Part shown: positions 7,829-18,322 of the stretch, piece by piece | How the letters are laid out: each line of letters starts with the position of its first letter | Numbering within the stretch: the first letter of the stretch is position 1 | DNA from: Yersinia proxima | GTDB taxonomy: Bacteria > Pseudomonadota > Gammaproteobacteria > Enterobacterales > Enterobacteriaceae | Direction of reading: 5' to 3' | NCBI RefSeq assembly: GCF_902170785.1 | Contig: NZ_CABHYG010000017.1 | Coordinates: 496,001-560,000 of the forward strand | Length of the DNA: 64,000 nucleotides | The notes under the pieces: model-generated | Databases searched by the model: none | Seen by the model: the letters and a program-made list of their open reading frames with translations, nothing else | What the model was told of the DNA's origin: nothing | Position numbers and translations under genes: made by a program

Positions 7829-8315
7829 CTAAAAACGATAAATGATATTGACATGAAAAAATAAAATATAGAACAACTCATTGATAGATAAGAAAGTATC
7901 AGATAAACATGATGATTATCATGTTTATTATTCAATAATCATTTGTTTCACCAGGGAATGGTCGCCTCGAACAACCCTACAGTAACACCCCTGAAACTGA
8001 ACGATTAGAACGAAGCGACCTAATATATAGGGTAGCGCGATCTCATTCTGATGTGAAATAAACTGCCAAAGGACTATTTTGCCCCGTTTATTATTAATAT
8101 GAACATCAGAATCATCGCATTTTGCTAATTTAGGATAGGTGTAATTTTTCTGCGAGGAAATGCGAAATTTAAAGTGGAAAATATTATTGCCAGATTGCCA
8201 ATCAATATCACTATGTTAACAATGTTATGTCAATAATCCGTATGGAGGAATGTATTGTGCAAGATGTTTGCAGGTAAAAAATTAATAATCGGCATATCGT
8301 GGCTAGAGTGAAAAC
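7829..8315. other. Long non-coding leader/spacer of the EAL gene with two inverted repeats
   Basis: No convincing gene is seen. GGTCGCCTCG (7960-7969) pairs with CGAAGCGACC (8011-8020) with one mismatch. ATTCTGATGT (8045-8054) pairs with ACATCAGAAT (8103-8112), with a second inner pair AATAAAC/GTTTATT. Both could form hairpins in an EAL transcript or a small RNA. Confidence 0.4.
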
Positions 8316-8345
8316 AAAAACAGCCTCATAACGAGACTGTTTTTA
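8316..8345 (-). terminator. Terminator of yciY
   Basis: On the minus strand the stem AAAAACAGTCTC...GAGGCTGTTTTT is fully paired through one wobble and ends in a T-run, 17 bp past the yciY stop. Confidence 0.75.
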
Positions 8346-8361
8346 CAACCCTCACCGCGCA

Positions 8362-8538
8362 TTACCACTCATAAGCCACAGTAAACAATAGCGACCTACG
8401 ATGCTGATGCTCGTGGAGCTGCCGGATACCATAGATATGGCGATAACGCCGTGATTGACCTTCAAGCCAGCGACTTTTTCGACGCTGATTTTGCCGCAAC
8501 ATACGCCAGCGGCCTACCTCATTCTTACTCCGTCTCAT
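8362..8538 (-). CDS. yciY: YciY small basic protein
   Basis: The 58-codon frame begins MRRSKNEVGRWRMLRQNQ and continues RRKSRWLEGQS, nearly identical to the start of E. coli YciY (MKRSRTEVGRWRMQRQ, then RRKSRWLEGQS). The C-terminal half has drifted and ends VAYEW. The protein is very rich in Arg with no hydrophobic segment; its function is unknown. As in E. coli it lies upstream of and divergent from clsA. A T-tailed terminator follows. The gene is short and easily missed. Confidence 0.85.
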   Translation of the reverse strand: MRRSKNEVGRWRMLRQNQRRKSRWLEGQSRRYRHIYGIRQLHEHQHRRSLLFTVAYEW

Positions 8539-8571
8539 GAAGCTATTCTTCCAAAGCTGAGAACCGAACTA

Positions 8572-8772
8572 TTATAAACTTTTCATCTGTTGCGCCAAGT
8601 CATCGTCGGACAAAAAAGTATGTTTAACCTTAAATCGTATCGCTGCGATGTGGTCAAAACAAAAAATGCCAACTATATAGTTAAGGTCTCCTTGCAAGTC
8701 CTTTAGCTTAAAAGACTTTATCCGGTAATATATCCGATTAAAGGTTTCGCCTTTGCCATACTGTGCGTACAC
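8572..8772 (-). CDS. Doubtful 66-codon ORF between yciY and clsA
   Basis: A GTG-initiated frame encodes a lysine-rich protein ending FLSDDDLAQQMKSL with no recognised family. AAAGAG abuts the start codon with almost no spacing, which is poor for translation. It would share the promoter region of clsA. It may be a spurious frame; I list it because it fills an otherwise empty stretch and looks weakly protein-like. Confidence 0.22.
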   Translation of the reverse strand: MYAQYGKGETFNRIYYRIKSFKLKDLQGDLNYIVGIFCFDHIAAIRFKVKHTFLSDDDLAQQMKSL

Positions 8773-8809
8773 TCTTTAGTGACCGTTTGTGAACAGGATT
8801 TCCGCCCTT

Positions 8810-10270
8810 ATGACAACATTTTATACCGTAATCAGTTGGCTCTCAGTTTTTGGCTATTGGTTGCTTATTGCCGGGGTCACGTTGCGTATTCTCATGAAAC
8901 GCAGAGCCGTTCCTTCGGCCATGGCATGGCTACTTGTTATCTATATTCTGCCGTTGGTGGGAATCATCGCTTATCTCTCATTCGGTGAGCTGCATCTCGG
9001 TAAGCGTCGAGCTGAACGCGCCAAAGCCATGTGGCCGTCTACCGCGCGCTGGCTCAGTGAGCTGAAAGATTGCCAACATATCTTTGCCAGCTCAAATAGC
9101 GAGGTGGCAACCCCGTTATTCCAACTGTGCGAACGTCGCCAGGGCATCAGCGGCGTTAAAGGCAATCAATTACAGTTATTGACCACCACCGATGACACAC
9201 TAAAAGCCTTAGTCCGTGATATCGAGTTGGCTCGCCATAATATAGAAATGGTGTTTTATATCTGGCAACCGGGCGGCTTGGTTGATCAGGTCGCTGAATC
9301 TCTTATGGCTGCGGCACGGCGCGGTGTCCATTGCCGACTGATGCTGGATTCTGCCGGTAGCCAACAATTCTTCCGTACCCCCTATCCTGCCATGATGCGC
9401 AACGCCGGAATTGAAGTTGTCGAAGCACTTAAAGTGAATGTCTTCCGGGTATTTTTGCGCCGGATGGATTTACGCCAGCATCGTAAGGTCGTATTGATTG
9501 ATAATTATGTCGCTTACACCGGCAGCATGAATATGGTTGACCCGCGCTTCTTCAAACAAGACGCTGGCGTCGGTCAATGGATTGATATGATGGCGCGTAT
9601 GGAAGGCCCGGTGGCGACAACCATTGGCATCGTCTATGCCTGTGACTGGGAAATTGAGACCGGTAAACGTATTCTGCCGCCACCGCCAGATACCCATATC
9701 ATGCCGTTCGAAGAAGAGAGCGGCCATACTATTCAGGTGATTGCCTCTGGCCCGGGCTTCCCTGAAGAGATGATCCACCAGGCGTTATTAACCGCCGTAT
9801 ATGCGGCACGTAAACAGTTGGTCATGACTACGCCGTACCTCGTGCCAAGTGATGATTTGCTGCACGCTATCTGTACCGCCGCGCAACGTGGTGTTGACGT
9901 CAGCATTATCGTTCCGCGCGATAACGACTCAATGATGGTGCGTTGGGCCAGCCGTGCTTTCTTCTCCGAGCTACTTGATGCCGGGGTTAAAATTTACCAA
10001 TTTGAAGGCGGTTTGCTACACAGCAAAAGTGTTCTGGTCGATGGCCAATTAAGTTTGGTGGGAACAGTGAATCTGGATATGCGCAGCTTATGGTTGAATT
10101 TTGAAATCACGCTGGTGATTGATGATGACGGTTTTGGCGCAGATTTGGCACAAGTTCAGGATGATTATATTGCTCGCTCGGTATTATTAGACGGCGAAAA
10201 ATGGAATAAGCGCCCACTCTGGCATCGCGTAACTGAAAGATTATTCTACTTTTTCAGCCCATTCCTGTGA
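8810..10270 (+). CDS. clsA: Cardiolipin synthase A
   Basis: ClsA joins two phosphatidylglycerol molecules into cardiolipin and glycerol at the inner membrane. Residues 1-60 form two membrane segments ([12 protein letters not shown] and [16 protein letters not shown]). Two phospholipase D motifs follow: [18 protein letters not shown] (near 224) and [18 protein letters not shown] (near 404), each with the His, Lys and Asp needed for catalysis. Starting at ATG 8810 gives 486 residues, exactly the E. coli length. A GTG at 8789 would add seven residues without homology. The gene is monocistronic. Confidence 0.96.
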   Translation: MTTFYTVISWLSVFGYWLLIAGVTLRILMKRRAVPSAMAWLLVIYILPLVGIIAYLSFGELHLGKRRAERAKAMWPSTARWLSELKDCQHIFASSNSEVATPLFQLCERRQGISGVKGNQLQLLTTTDDTLKALVRDIELARHNIEMVFYIWQPGGLVDQVAESLMAAARRGVHCRLMLDSAGSQQFFRTPYPAMMRNAGIEVVEALKVNVFRVFLRRMDLRQHRKVVLIDNYVAYTGSMNMVDPRFFKQDAGVGQWIDMMARMEGPVATTIGIVYACDWEIETGKRILPPPPDTHIMPFEEESGHTIQVIASGPGFPEEMIHQALLTAVYAARKQLVMTTPYLVPSDDLLHAICTAAQRGVDVSIIVPRDNDSMMVRWASRAFFSELLDAGVKIYQFEGGLLHSKSVLVDGQLSLVGTVNLDMRSLWLNFEITLVIDDDGFGADLAQVQDDYIARSVLLDGEKWNKRPLWHRVTERLFYFFSPFL

Positions 10271-10383
10271 TCAGTGGGAAAGCTAACCATTACCTCATTG
10301 TAGATTCTCTGAGTTATTCGCTTTCAATAGCATAATAATTGTAAAAGCAGCATAGAGAATGTTTTAATGTGCGCAATCTGTAA

Positions 10384-10728
<345 letters not shown>

Positions 10729-10822
10729 CCAGCACCCCACCCACTGCTTAGCTTAGGCAGCAGCTTGATCAAGCTGATGTTTGTCGCTCGTGTACTATAC
10801 CCAATAAAAAATCTACCCAATA

Positions 10823-10857
10823 AAAAATCCCCGCTGATTTATCTGGCGGGGATTTTT
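10823..10857. terminator. Bidirectional terminator between yciU and oppF
   Basis: AAAAATCCCCGC (10823-10834) pairs perfectly with GCGGGGATTTTT (10846-10857) around an 11-base loop. A 15-bp direct repeat (ACCCAATAAAAAATC, twice within 10799-10829) lies immediately left and overlaps the stem. Confidence 0.85.
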
Positions 10858-10889
10858 GCTATCAGACTATTAATATCTGAATAAAGGCA

Positions 10890-11891
10890 TCATAGCGGGT
10901 CGACCTTCAGGCAAGAAACCGCATGGCGGAAGCTCCCCTCCAATAATGGGCGAGTTTGTGCACACTCTGGCCCAGCGATTGGGCAGCGGGTACGAAAAAC
11001 GCAGCCAGATGGCGGATTAATGGGTGACGGTAGCTCCCCCTCCAGCAACTGGATCACTTTCGCCCTTTCTTTATCTGGGTCAGGGATAGGTACGGCCGAC
11101 ATCAATGCTTTGGTGTAGGGATGCTGAGGATTATGGTAAACCTCATCATAAGTGCCAAGCTCTACCGCATGCCCCAGATACATCACTAATACCCGGTCAG
11201 AAATGTGTTTTACCACCGCCAGATCATGTGCGATGAAAATCAGTGACAGCCCCATTTCACGTTGTAATTGCTGTAACAGATTTACCACTTGCGCCTGAAT
11301 TGATACATCCAGTGCTGATACCGGCTCATCGCAAATAACCAGTTTCGGTTCAAGGATCAACGCGCGAGCAATCCCGATACGTTGGCACTGACCACCCGAG
11401 AATTCATGAGGATAACGGTTGATTAAGTTAGGCAGTAACCCCACTTTCAGCATCATGGCTTTAACTTTATCTTTAACTTCCTGACGCGGCATTTTGGGAT
11501 GATAAGTCCGCAGTGGTTCAGCAATGATTTCACCGATAGTCATTCGCGGATTTAATGATGCCAGTGGGTCCTGGAATATCATCTGGATATCGCTGCGCGT
11601 CTCACGCCACTGCGCATCACTCATGTTAAGTAAATCTTTACCTAACCACGCCACACTGCCGCCAGTCGCTTTCACCAAACCAATAATAGCGCGGGCAAAA
11701 GTTGATTTACCGCAACCAGACTCACCCACCACTCCTAAGGTTTCACCTTCGTACAAACGCAAGGTGACGCCATCGACAGCTTTGAGGGTTTTTGACGGCT
11801 GCCAGAACCACTGTTTACCATCCTGAATATCAAAATGGACTTTCAGGTCAGCCACTTCTAATAATACTTTTTTCTCTGTCATGGCATTCAT
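10890..11891 (-). CDS. oppF: Oligopeptide ABC importer ATPase OppF
   Basis: One of two ATPases powering the Opp oligopeptide importer. The 333-residue protein has the Walker [10 protein letters not shown], the signature [14 protein letters not shown], the Walker [13 protein letters not shown] and a His switch FIAHD. The C-terminal extension carries the [14 protein letters not shown] cysteines typical of oligopeptide/dipeptide ATPases, which can hold an iron-sulfur cluster. Its start overlaps the oppD stop by 4 bp, so translation is coupled. It is the last gene of the opp cluster. Confidence 0.96.
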   Translation of the reverse strand: MNAMTEKKVLLEVADLKVHFDIQDGKQWFWQPSKTLKAVDGVTLRLYEGETLGVVGESGCGKSTFARAIIGLVKATGGSVAWLGKDLLNMSDAQWRETRSDIQMIFQDPLASLNPRMTIGEIIAEPLRTYHPKMPRQEVKDKVKAMMLKVGLLPNLINRYPHEFSGGQCQRIGIARALILEPKLVICDEPVSALDVSIQAQVVNLLQQLQREMGLSLIFIAHDLAVVKHISDRVLVMYLGHAVELGTYDEVYHNPQHPYTKALMSAVPIPDPDKERAKVIQLLEGELPSPINPPSGCVFRTRCPIAGPECAQTRPLLEGSFRHAVSCLKVDPL

Positions 11892-12889
11892 ACTAATTCC
11901 CCTACTGGCTTGTAGCAGGCACGTAAACGGCCATCACCAAAATGCTCTAATGCTGGAGCGGTGCTACAGCTCTCCATTGCATACTGGCAACGAGGCTGGA
12001 ATGGGCACCCTTTCGGCAAGCGCAGTAAATTGGGTGGATTACCCGGAATAGTCATGAGAGATTCACCTTCAGCATCAAGGCGAGGCACTGCATTCAGCAA
12101 GCCAATAGAATAAGGGTGACTCGGATGATAAAACACATCCCGCGCCTGACCATATTCCATCGTTCTGCCTGCATACATCACCAGAACTTTATTACAAATA
12201 CCGGCAACTACCCCAAGGTCATGGGTAATCATAATGATCGCCGTATTGAACTCATTCTTAAGTTCATTCAGCAACGTCATGATTTGAGCCTGAACAGTCA
12301 CATCCAGTGCTGTTGTCGGTTCATCCGCAATCAACAGTTTAGGACGACACAGCAACGCCATAGCTATCATCACGCGCTGACGCATTCCTCCTGAAAATTC
12401 ATGCGGATACATACGCATACGCTTCCGCGCTTCAGGCATTTTTACCGCATCAAGCATGCGAATTGACTCTTCAAAGGCCTCACTCTTACTCATCTTTTTA
12501 TGCAATTGCAGCACTTCCATTAGCTGCTCACCCACGCGCATATAAGGATTCAGGGAGGTCATTGGGTCCTGGAAGATCATTGAGATCTCTTCTGCCCGTA
12601 AACGGTTCAACTGCTTTTCGGGTAAATTGAGGATCTCACGGCCATTAAACTTCGCCGAACCCCCTATCCGACCATTACTGGCCAGCAGCCCCATCAATGC
12701 AAATGCTGTTTGGGATTTACCTGAGCCTGACTCGCCCACAATACCCAGCGTTTCACCGGCGCGCAGGTCAAAATTAAGCGCGTTTACCGCAGTCACATCA
12801 CCGTCGGGTGTGCCGAATGTAACGGTCAGGTCTTTGACATCCAACAGAACCTTTTGCTGAACAGCAGACTGATTATCAATAGTCGTCAT
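11888..12889 (-). CDS. oppD: Oligopeptide ABC importer ATPase OppD
   Basis: The second Opp ATPase, also 333 residues, with Walker [10 protein letters not shown], signature [14 protein letters not shown], Walker [13 protein letters not shown] and the His switch MITHD. The C-terminal [14 protein letters not shown] cysteines match the family. It pairs with OppF at the cytoplasmic face of OppB-OppC. It starts 11 bp after oppC and overlaps oppF by 4 bp. Confidence 0.96.
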   Translation of the reverse strand: MTTIDNQSAVQQKVLLDVKDLTVTFGTPDGDVTAVNALNFDLRAGETLGIVGESGSGKSQTAFALMGLLASNGRIGGSAKFNGREILNLPEKQLNRLRAEEISMIFQDPMTSLNPYMRVGEQLMEVLQLHKKMSKSEAFEESIRMLDAVKMPEARKRMRMYPHEFSGGMRQRVMIAMALLCRPKLLIADEPTTALDVTVQAQIMTLLNELKNEFNTAIIMITHDLGVVAGICNKVLVMYAGRTMEYGQARDVFYHPSHPYSIGLLNAVPRLDAEGESLMTIPGNPPNLLRLPKGCPFQPRCQYAMESCSTAPALEHFGDGRLRACYKPVGELV

Positions 12890-12900
12890 AGTGCTACTCC

Positions 12901-13806
12901 TCAGCGATCTTTCGGGTCGAGGGCATCACGTAAGCCATCGCCGATAAAGTTGAAACAAAACAGTGTGACCACCAGGAAACCGGCAGGAAACATCAATAAC
13001 CAGGGAGAAACTTCCATCGAGTTGGCACCATCACTGAGTAATGCGCCCCAACTACTCAGCGGCTCTTGCGTCCCTAACCCTAAGAAGCTCAGGAATGATT
13101 CAAACAAAATCATGCTAGGAACCAGTAACGAGGCGTACACCACCACCACGCCCAATACGTTTGGCACGATATGGCGCAACACAATATTACGCGTGGAAAC
13201 ACCGCCCACCAACGCAGCTTCGATGAACTCTTTGCGTTTCAGACTTAATGTTTGCCCACGCACAATACGCGCCATATCCAGCCAGGACACCATACCGATC
13301 GCAACAAATATCAGTAAAATATTCTGACCAAAGAAAGTCACCAGCAAAATGACGAAGAACATGAAGGGGAATGAGTTAAGAATTTCCAGCAAACGCATCA
13401 TCAGTGAGTCGACTTTCCCACCCAGATAGCCTGATAGCGATCCATATAAGGTGCCAACCACCACGGCAACCAAGGCCGCAGCAACACCCACCATCAATGA
13501 GATGCGTCCACCAATCGCTACGCGTACCAATAAGTCGCGACCTGATGAATCCGTACCAAAGTAGTGTCCGGACTCAAGATCGGGTGCCGCTGACATCATG
13601 CCCCAGTCGGTATCGGCATAGGAAAACTGCGCTAACATCGGGGCAAAAATGACAAATAAAGTAATTAACATCAGGATCACCAAACTGGTGATCGCCGCGC
13701 GGTTATGAACAAAGCGGCGGCGGGCATCCTGCCAAAGGCTACGCCCTTCAACTTCCAGTTTTTCACTGAAAACTTCCAGAGCTTCGCTATTTTTCTTGCT
13801 CAACAT
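12901..13806 (-). CDS. oppC: Oligopeptide ABC importer permease OppC
   Basis: The 301-residue inner membrane permease has a long cytoplasmic N-terminus ([16 protein letters not shown]), a first membrane segment near residues 38-58, a periplasmic loop, then five segments. The EAA coupling loop ([24 protein letters not shown]) contacts the ATPases. Its length is that of E. coli OppC within one residue. It lies between oppB (18 bp upstream) and oppD. Confidence 0.95.
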   Translation of the reverse strand: MLSKKNSEALEVFSEKLEVEGRSLWQDARRRFVHNRAAITSLVILMLITLFVIFAPMLAQFSYADTDWGMMSAAPDLESGHYFGTDSSGRDLLVRVAIGGRISLMVGVAAALVAVVVGTLYGSLSGYLGGKVDSLMMRLLEILNSFPFMFFVILLVTFFGQNILLIFVAIGMVSWLDMARIVRGQTLSLKRKEFIEAALVGGVSTRNIVLRHIVPNVLGVVVVYASLLVPSMILFESFLSFLGLGTQEPLSSWGALLSDGANSMEVSPWLLMFPAGFLVVTLFCFNFIGDGLRDALDPKDR

Positions 13807-13824
13807 AATTGGCGTGCTCCAGTG

Positions 13825-14745
13825 CTAGTAACGGATTTTCGGATCGATAACGGCATATAACACGTCAACAATCGCATTGAATAAAATGGTTAATGCGCCT
13901 ACCAAAATGGTCAGACTCAGGACCAGTGAGTAATCGCGATTTAACGCTCCGTTGACAAACAACTGACCAATACCTGGCAAACCAAAAATGGTTTCAATGA
14001 CCATTGAACCGGTGATAATGCCAACAAATGCTGGCCCCATATAGGATAAGACAGGTAACAACGCAGGCTTTAACGCATGACGTAATACAATCGTTCGCAG
14101 TGGCAAACCCTTGGCCCGCGCAGTACGAATAAAGTTGGAATGTAAAACTTCAATCATGGAGCCACGGGTAATACGCGCGATACTGGCGATATAAGCCAAT
14201 GACAGCGCCACCATCGGCAAAATAATAAATTTCGGTGCACCGCCGTTCCAACCACCACCCGGCAGCCATTTTAATATAATGGCGAAAACCAGCACTAATA
14301 AAGGTGCCACAACAAAGCTCGGAATAACCACTCCGGTCATGGCAAACCCCATGACGGTATAATCCCACTTGGTATTTTGGTTCAACGCAGCAATAACCCC
14401 GGCACTGACGCCTAAAATTACCGCCAGTAGGAATGCCGCAAGCCCCAGTTTTGCTGAAACTGGAAACGACGCTGAGACCAACTCATTGACCGTGTAGTCT
14501 TTGTATTTAAATGAAGGCCCAAGATCACCTTGAGCCAGTTGACCCAAGTAATTGAAATACTGTTTATAAACTGGGTCATTGAGGTGATATTTTGCCTCAA
14601 TATTCGCCATCACTTCGGGTGGAAGATTACGTTCGCCAGTGAATGGGCTGCCTGGGGCGAGACGCATCATGAAGAATGAGATGGTGATCAAAATAAAAAG
14701 TGTCGGAATTGCTTCCAGACAGCGGCGTAGAATAAATTTTAACAT
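13825..14745 (-). CDS. oppB: Oligopeptide ABC importer permease OppB
   Basis: OppB forms the membrane channel with OppC. The sequence from MLKFILRRCLEAIPTLFILI to the PKIRY end matches E. coli OppB closely and gives the same 306 residues, so I use the ATG at 14745. An upstream in-frame start at 14793 would add 16 residues without homology. The EAA loop is FIRTARAKGLPLRTIVLRHA. It lies 75 bp downstream of oppA. Confidence 0.95.
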   Translation of the reverse strand: MLKFILRRCLEAIPTLFILITISFFMMRLAPGSPFTGERNLPPEVMANIEAKYHLNDPVYKQYFNYLGQLAQGDLGPSFKYKDYTVNELVSASFPVSAKLGLAAFLLAVILGVSAGVIAALNQNTKWDYTVMGFAMTGVVIPSFVVAPLLVLVFAIILKWLPGGGWNGGAPKFIILPMVALSLAYIASIARITRGSMIEVLHSNFIRTARAKGLPLRTIVLRHALKPALLPVLSYMGPAFVGIITGSMVIETIFGLPGIGQLFVNGALNRDYSLVLSLTILVGALTILFNAIVDVLYAVIDPKIRY

Positions 14746-14820
14746 TGCCTGTACCTTTAGCCTTTTTGAATTATCAAGCAATAAGGGCAGCACGCAAATT
14801 AAGCGGCTGCCCTTAAGATA

Positions 14821-16458
14821 TTAGTGCTTGATAATATAAAGATCTTTAACGTGCATATTATCCAGTGGATCTTTACCGGTATAACCACCGACATAAGGTT
14901 TCACTAAACGGGCATTCACGTAATAGAACAACGGTACAATTGCAGAGTCTTTATCCAACAGGACTTCAGCTTGTTGATACAAGCCGGCACGCTCTTTCTC
15001 GGTTTGAACTTTCAGCGTATCACCAATCAGCTTATCAAACGCCGGGCTCTTATAATGCACGGTGTTGTTGCTGCTATCAGATAGCATCATATTCAGGAAT
15101 GAAGAAGGTTCGTTATAGTCAGCACACCAGCCGGCACGAGCGACATCGAAAGTCCCTTGATGGCGGGTATCCAGGAAGGTTTTCCACTCTTGGTTTTCCA
15201 GCTTAACGTCAACACCCAGGTTTTTCTTCCAGATAGATGCCGCCGCAATGGCCAGTTTCTTATGCAAATCTGAAGTGTTATATAACAGGTTGAATGTCAG
15301 TGGTTTATCTTTAGTGTAACCGGCTTCAGCCAGTAACTTTTTAGCCACTTCATTACGTTTTTCTTGTGTCCAACTGAACCATTCTGGAGGTGTCAACTCG
15401 GCACCACTGGTGTATGGCGGAGTGAAACCATAAGCCGGTAAATCACCCTGGTTTTTCACTTTGTTGACAATGATATCGCGATCCATACCCAGTTTCAGGG
15501 CTTCACGGACACGGGCATCAGTGAATGGTGCTTTTTGGTTGTTGATTTCGTAGTAATAGGTGCACAGATAGGGGTCAACATGCACTTCTTGTGGGATCTC
15601 TTTTTTCAGTTTCTGGAATAATTCGATCGGCATGTTGTTATACGTCATGTCGATTTCACCGCTGCGATAGCGGTTAACGTCAGTCACTTCAGAAGAGATT
15701 GGCAGGTATGTAACTTGATTAATAACGGTCTTCGCATTATCCCAATAGGTTGGGCTGCGCTCTAACACAATACGTTCGTTAACGACCCAATCTTTCAACT
15801 TATAAGCGCCGTTACCGACAAAGTTTTGTGGTTGCGTCCACTTCTCGCCAAACTTCTCAATAACTGTTTTGTTCACCGGAGACATAGAAGGATGAGCTAA
15901 CAATTTTTCCAAATAAGGAACCGGCTCACTCAACGTCACTTCTAAAGTATGGTCATCCAGAGCTTTTACACCCAAGGTATCAGGTGATTTTTTACCGGTG
16001 ATAATATCGTCAATATTAGCGATATGCGCATATTGCACATAGCTTGCATAAGGAGAAACAGTTTTAGGATCAGCCAGGCGCTGCCAGCTATAAACAAAAT
16101 CTTGTGCCGTTACAGGGTCACCATTTGACCATTTAGCATCTTTACGAATATGGAAAGTCCATACTTTAAAGTCTTTATTGTCCCAGCTTTCCGCTGCACC
16201 GGGCAGGATCTTGCCGTTAGGATCATTAATAACCAATCCTTCTAACAGATCACGAGAGATATTTGATTCAGGTACACCTTCGATTTTATGTGGGTCTAAT
16301 GACTGAGGCTCGGAACCATTATTGCGAACTAAAACTTGCTTCTCCGCCAGTTGTACGCCTGCGGGTACATTGGCTGCAAAAGTATTGCCTACAACCGTCA
16401 TTCCCAAGGCAGCCACAATGCCTGCAGCCAGGAGACTTTTTTTCGTGATGTTGGTCAT
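14821..16458 (-). CDS. oppA: Periplasmic oligopeptide-binding protein OppA, copy proximal to oppB
   Basis: This receptor binds peptides of two to five residues and delivers them to OppBC. The 545-residue precursor has a Sec signal (KKSLLAAGIVAALGMTVVGNTFA) with probable cleavage before ANVPAG. The mature start VPAGVQLAEKQVLVRNNGSE and SLDPHKIEG match E. coli OppA. Solute-binding protein family 5. In E. coli, oppA mRNA is a target of the GcvB small RNA, and the same is expected here. It shares about two thirds of its residues with the second copy upstream. Confidence 0.95.
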   Translation of the reverse strand: MTNITKKSLLAAGIVAALGMTVVGNTFAANVPAGVQLAEKQVLVRNNGSEPQSLDPHKIEGVPESNISRDLLEGLVINDPNGKILPGAAESWDNKDFKVWTFHIRKDAKWSNGDPVTAQDFVYSWQRLADPKTVSPYASYVQYAHIANIDDIITGKKSPDTLGVKALDDHTLEVTLSEPVPYLEKLLAHPSMSPVNKTVIEKFGEKWTQPQNFVGNGAYKLKDWVVNERIVLERSPTYWDNAKTVINQVTYLPISSEVTDVNRYRSGEIDMTYNNMPIELFQKLKKEIPQEVHVDPYLCTYYYEINNQKAPFTDARVREALKLGMDRDIIVNKVKNQGDLPAYGFTPPYTSGAELTPPEWFSWTQEKRNEVAKKLLAEAGYTKDKPLTFNLLYNTSDLHKKLAIAAASIWKKNLGVDVKLENQEWKTFLDTRHQGTFDVARAGWCADYNEPSSFLNMMLSDSSNNTVHYKSPAFDKLIGDTLKVQTEKERAGLYQQAEVLLDKDSAIVPLFYYVNARLVKPYVGGYTGKDPLDNMHVKDLYIIKH

Positions 16459-16684
16459 GCTTATATCTACTCCAGTTTTTATTATTGCATCGCCCTATCG
16501 TCAGGCGAGCTTCACCTTTAAAAGGTATTTGTCAATTACATCGCACGGGGAACGAATCCGGCCATGTAATACCCTATATGTATTAACATCAGACGAAAAT
16601 TCGTACTGTGTTATACATTCCTACTACCCTGTTTGTTTTCCTAAATACTTTATGAGACGACTTCTACTGCTAACCGCTTTTTCA

Positions 16685-18322
16685 CTACTGTAATTTACGG
16701 ATATAAAGATTTTTTAAATCAATCAAGTCTTGTGGGTCTTTACCGCTATATCCACCCACGGTTGGCCTAATAAGCCGTACACTGACACGGTAATATACCG
16801 GCACCATCGCTGAATCCTTGTCCAACAAATTCTCTGCTTGCTGGTACAAAGCGGTACGGGCTTTAACATCAGGTGCGGCCAACGTTTTGGCTAATAATGC
16901 ATCAAACTCTGGATTTTTATAGAAGAAGGTATTATTGCTACTGTCTGATAACAGCATATTAAGGAATGCTGTTGGTTCGTTGTAATCGCCACACCAGGTT
17001 GCTCTGGCAACATCAAACTGGCCCTGATGACGACTTTCTAACGATGTTTTCCATTCCTGATTCTGTAAGGTCACAGTAGCACCGAGATTCTTTTGCCACA
17101 TAGATGCAGCAGCAATAGCTTGTTGTTTATTTTGATCTGAGGTGTTGTAGAGCAAATTAAACTTTAATGGGTTCTCAGCATTAAAACCGGCTTCAGCAAG
17201 TAATTTTTTCGCCTCGGCATTACGTTTTTCCTGTGGCCAACTTGCCCACTCAGGTAAAACAAAATTAGCGCCCTCGGTAAATGTTGGGGTAAAGCCATAA
17301 GCAGGGATCTGCCCTTGCCCCATAATTTTGGTGGCGATAATGTCGCGATCGAGCGTTAACTTAATCGCTGTTCTGACCCTTGCATCAGTGAACGGTGCTT
17401 TTTCATTATTAATTTCGTAATAAAAAGTACAAAGATACGGGCTGACATGAACCTGCGCTGGCAGGTCTTTCTTCATTTTGGCAAACAGATTGGGAGGAAT
17501 GGCGCTGTTAGTAATATCAATTTCACCACTACGATAGCGATTAATATCACTCACTTCAGAACTAATCGGCAAGAAAGTCGCTTTATTGATGACTGTTTCT
17601 TTATTATTCCAATAAGTCGGACTGCGTTCGAGCACAATACGCTCATTAACCACCCAGTCTTTTAATTTATAAGCGCCATTGCCGACAAAGTTTTGTGGCA
17701 GCGTCCATTTATCACCATATTTTTCAACGATATCACGCTTCACCGGCTTCATTGAGGTGTGTGACAACATGCTAATAAAGTAAGGGACAGGTTCGGTTAA
17801 CGTAACTTGCAAGGTTTTGGCATCTAATGCTTTTACCCCTAGCTCATCTGGCTTTTTGACACCTTTTAGCACCGTGTCAACATTCTCAATTTGGGCATAC
17901 TGCAAATAACTGGCGTAGGGAGAACCTATTTTAGGATTGGCCAAACGCTGCCAGCTATAAACAAAGTCCTGCGCCGTGACGGGTGTGTCATCACTCCACA
18001 CTGCGTCATCACGCAGATGGAAAGTCCAGACTTTATAGCCGTCATTATCCCAATGACTTGCGACGGCCGGAATGATATGACCGTTCGCATCATTACTCAC
18101 CAGCCCTTCCAGCAGATTCATAATAATATTGGTTTCAGGATTGCCCTCGACCTTATGTGGGTCTAAAGAAGCAACTTCGGAGCCATTATTAATAGTAATA
18201 CTCTGATCTAGCGCTAATTCCACTCCAGGAGGAACTGCTACTGCCATTGATCCAGCCGAAAAAGATAAACCCAAAATAGTGCCAATTATTGCCAGAGGTC
18301 GCTGTTTAAACTTTATTTGCAT
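16685..18322 (-). CDS. Second oligopeptide-binding protein, OppA paralogue
   Basis: A tandem paralogue of the adjacent OppA, 226 bp upstream of it on the same strand. From ATG 18322 it is 545 residues with a signal peptide (RPLAIIGTILGLSFSAGSMAVA) and a mature start VPPGVELALDQS. It keeps SLDPHKVEG, RDDAVWSDDTPVTAQDFVYS and CGDYNEPTAFLNMLLSD. It is closer to OppA than to MppA, so local duplication is likely. An in-frame start at 18400 would give an odd 26-residue lead; GGGCGG precedes ATG 18322. Differences may change peptide preference. Confidence 0.9.
   Translation of the reverse strand: MQIKFKQRPLAIIGTILGLSFSAGSMAVAVPPGVELALDQSITINNGSEVASLDPHKVEGNPETNIIMNLLEGLVSNDANGHIIPAVASHWDNDGYKVWTFHLRDDAVWSDDTPVTAQDFVYSWQRLANPKIGSPYASYLQYAQIENVDTVLKGVKKPDELGVKALDAKTLQVTLTEPVPYFISMLSHTSMKPVKRDIVEKYGDKWTLPQNFVGNGAYKLKDWVVNERIVLERSPTYWNNKETVINKATFLPISSEVSDINRYRSGEIDITNSAIPPNLFAKMKKDLPAQVHVSPYLCTFYYEINNEKAPFTDARVRTAIKLTLDRDIIATKIMGQGQIPAYGFTPTFTEGANFVLPEWASWPQEKRNAEAKKLLAEAGFNAENPLKFNLLYNTSDQNKQQAIAAASMWQKNLGATVTLQNQEWKTSLESRHQGQFDVARATWCGDYNEPTAFLNMLLSDSSNNTFFYKNPEFDALLAKTLAAPDVKARTALYQQAENLLDKDSAMVPVYYRVSVRLIRPTVGGYSGKDPQDLIDLKNLYIRKLQ

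Noticed and set aside
10799-10829. Direct repeat ACCCAATAAAAAATC as a regulatory array
   Set aside because: Only two copies, overlapping the yciU-oppF terminator; more likely a local duplication.
16685-18322. Second OppA copy as mppA
   Set aside because: Its motifs (SLDPHKVEG, CGDYNEPTAFLN) follow OppA rather than MppA, which reads SLDPAKAVG and VGDYNEPSTFL.
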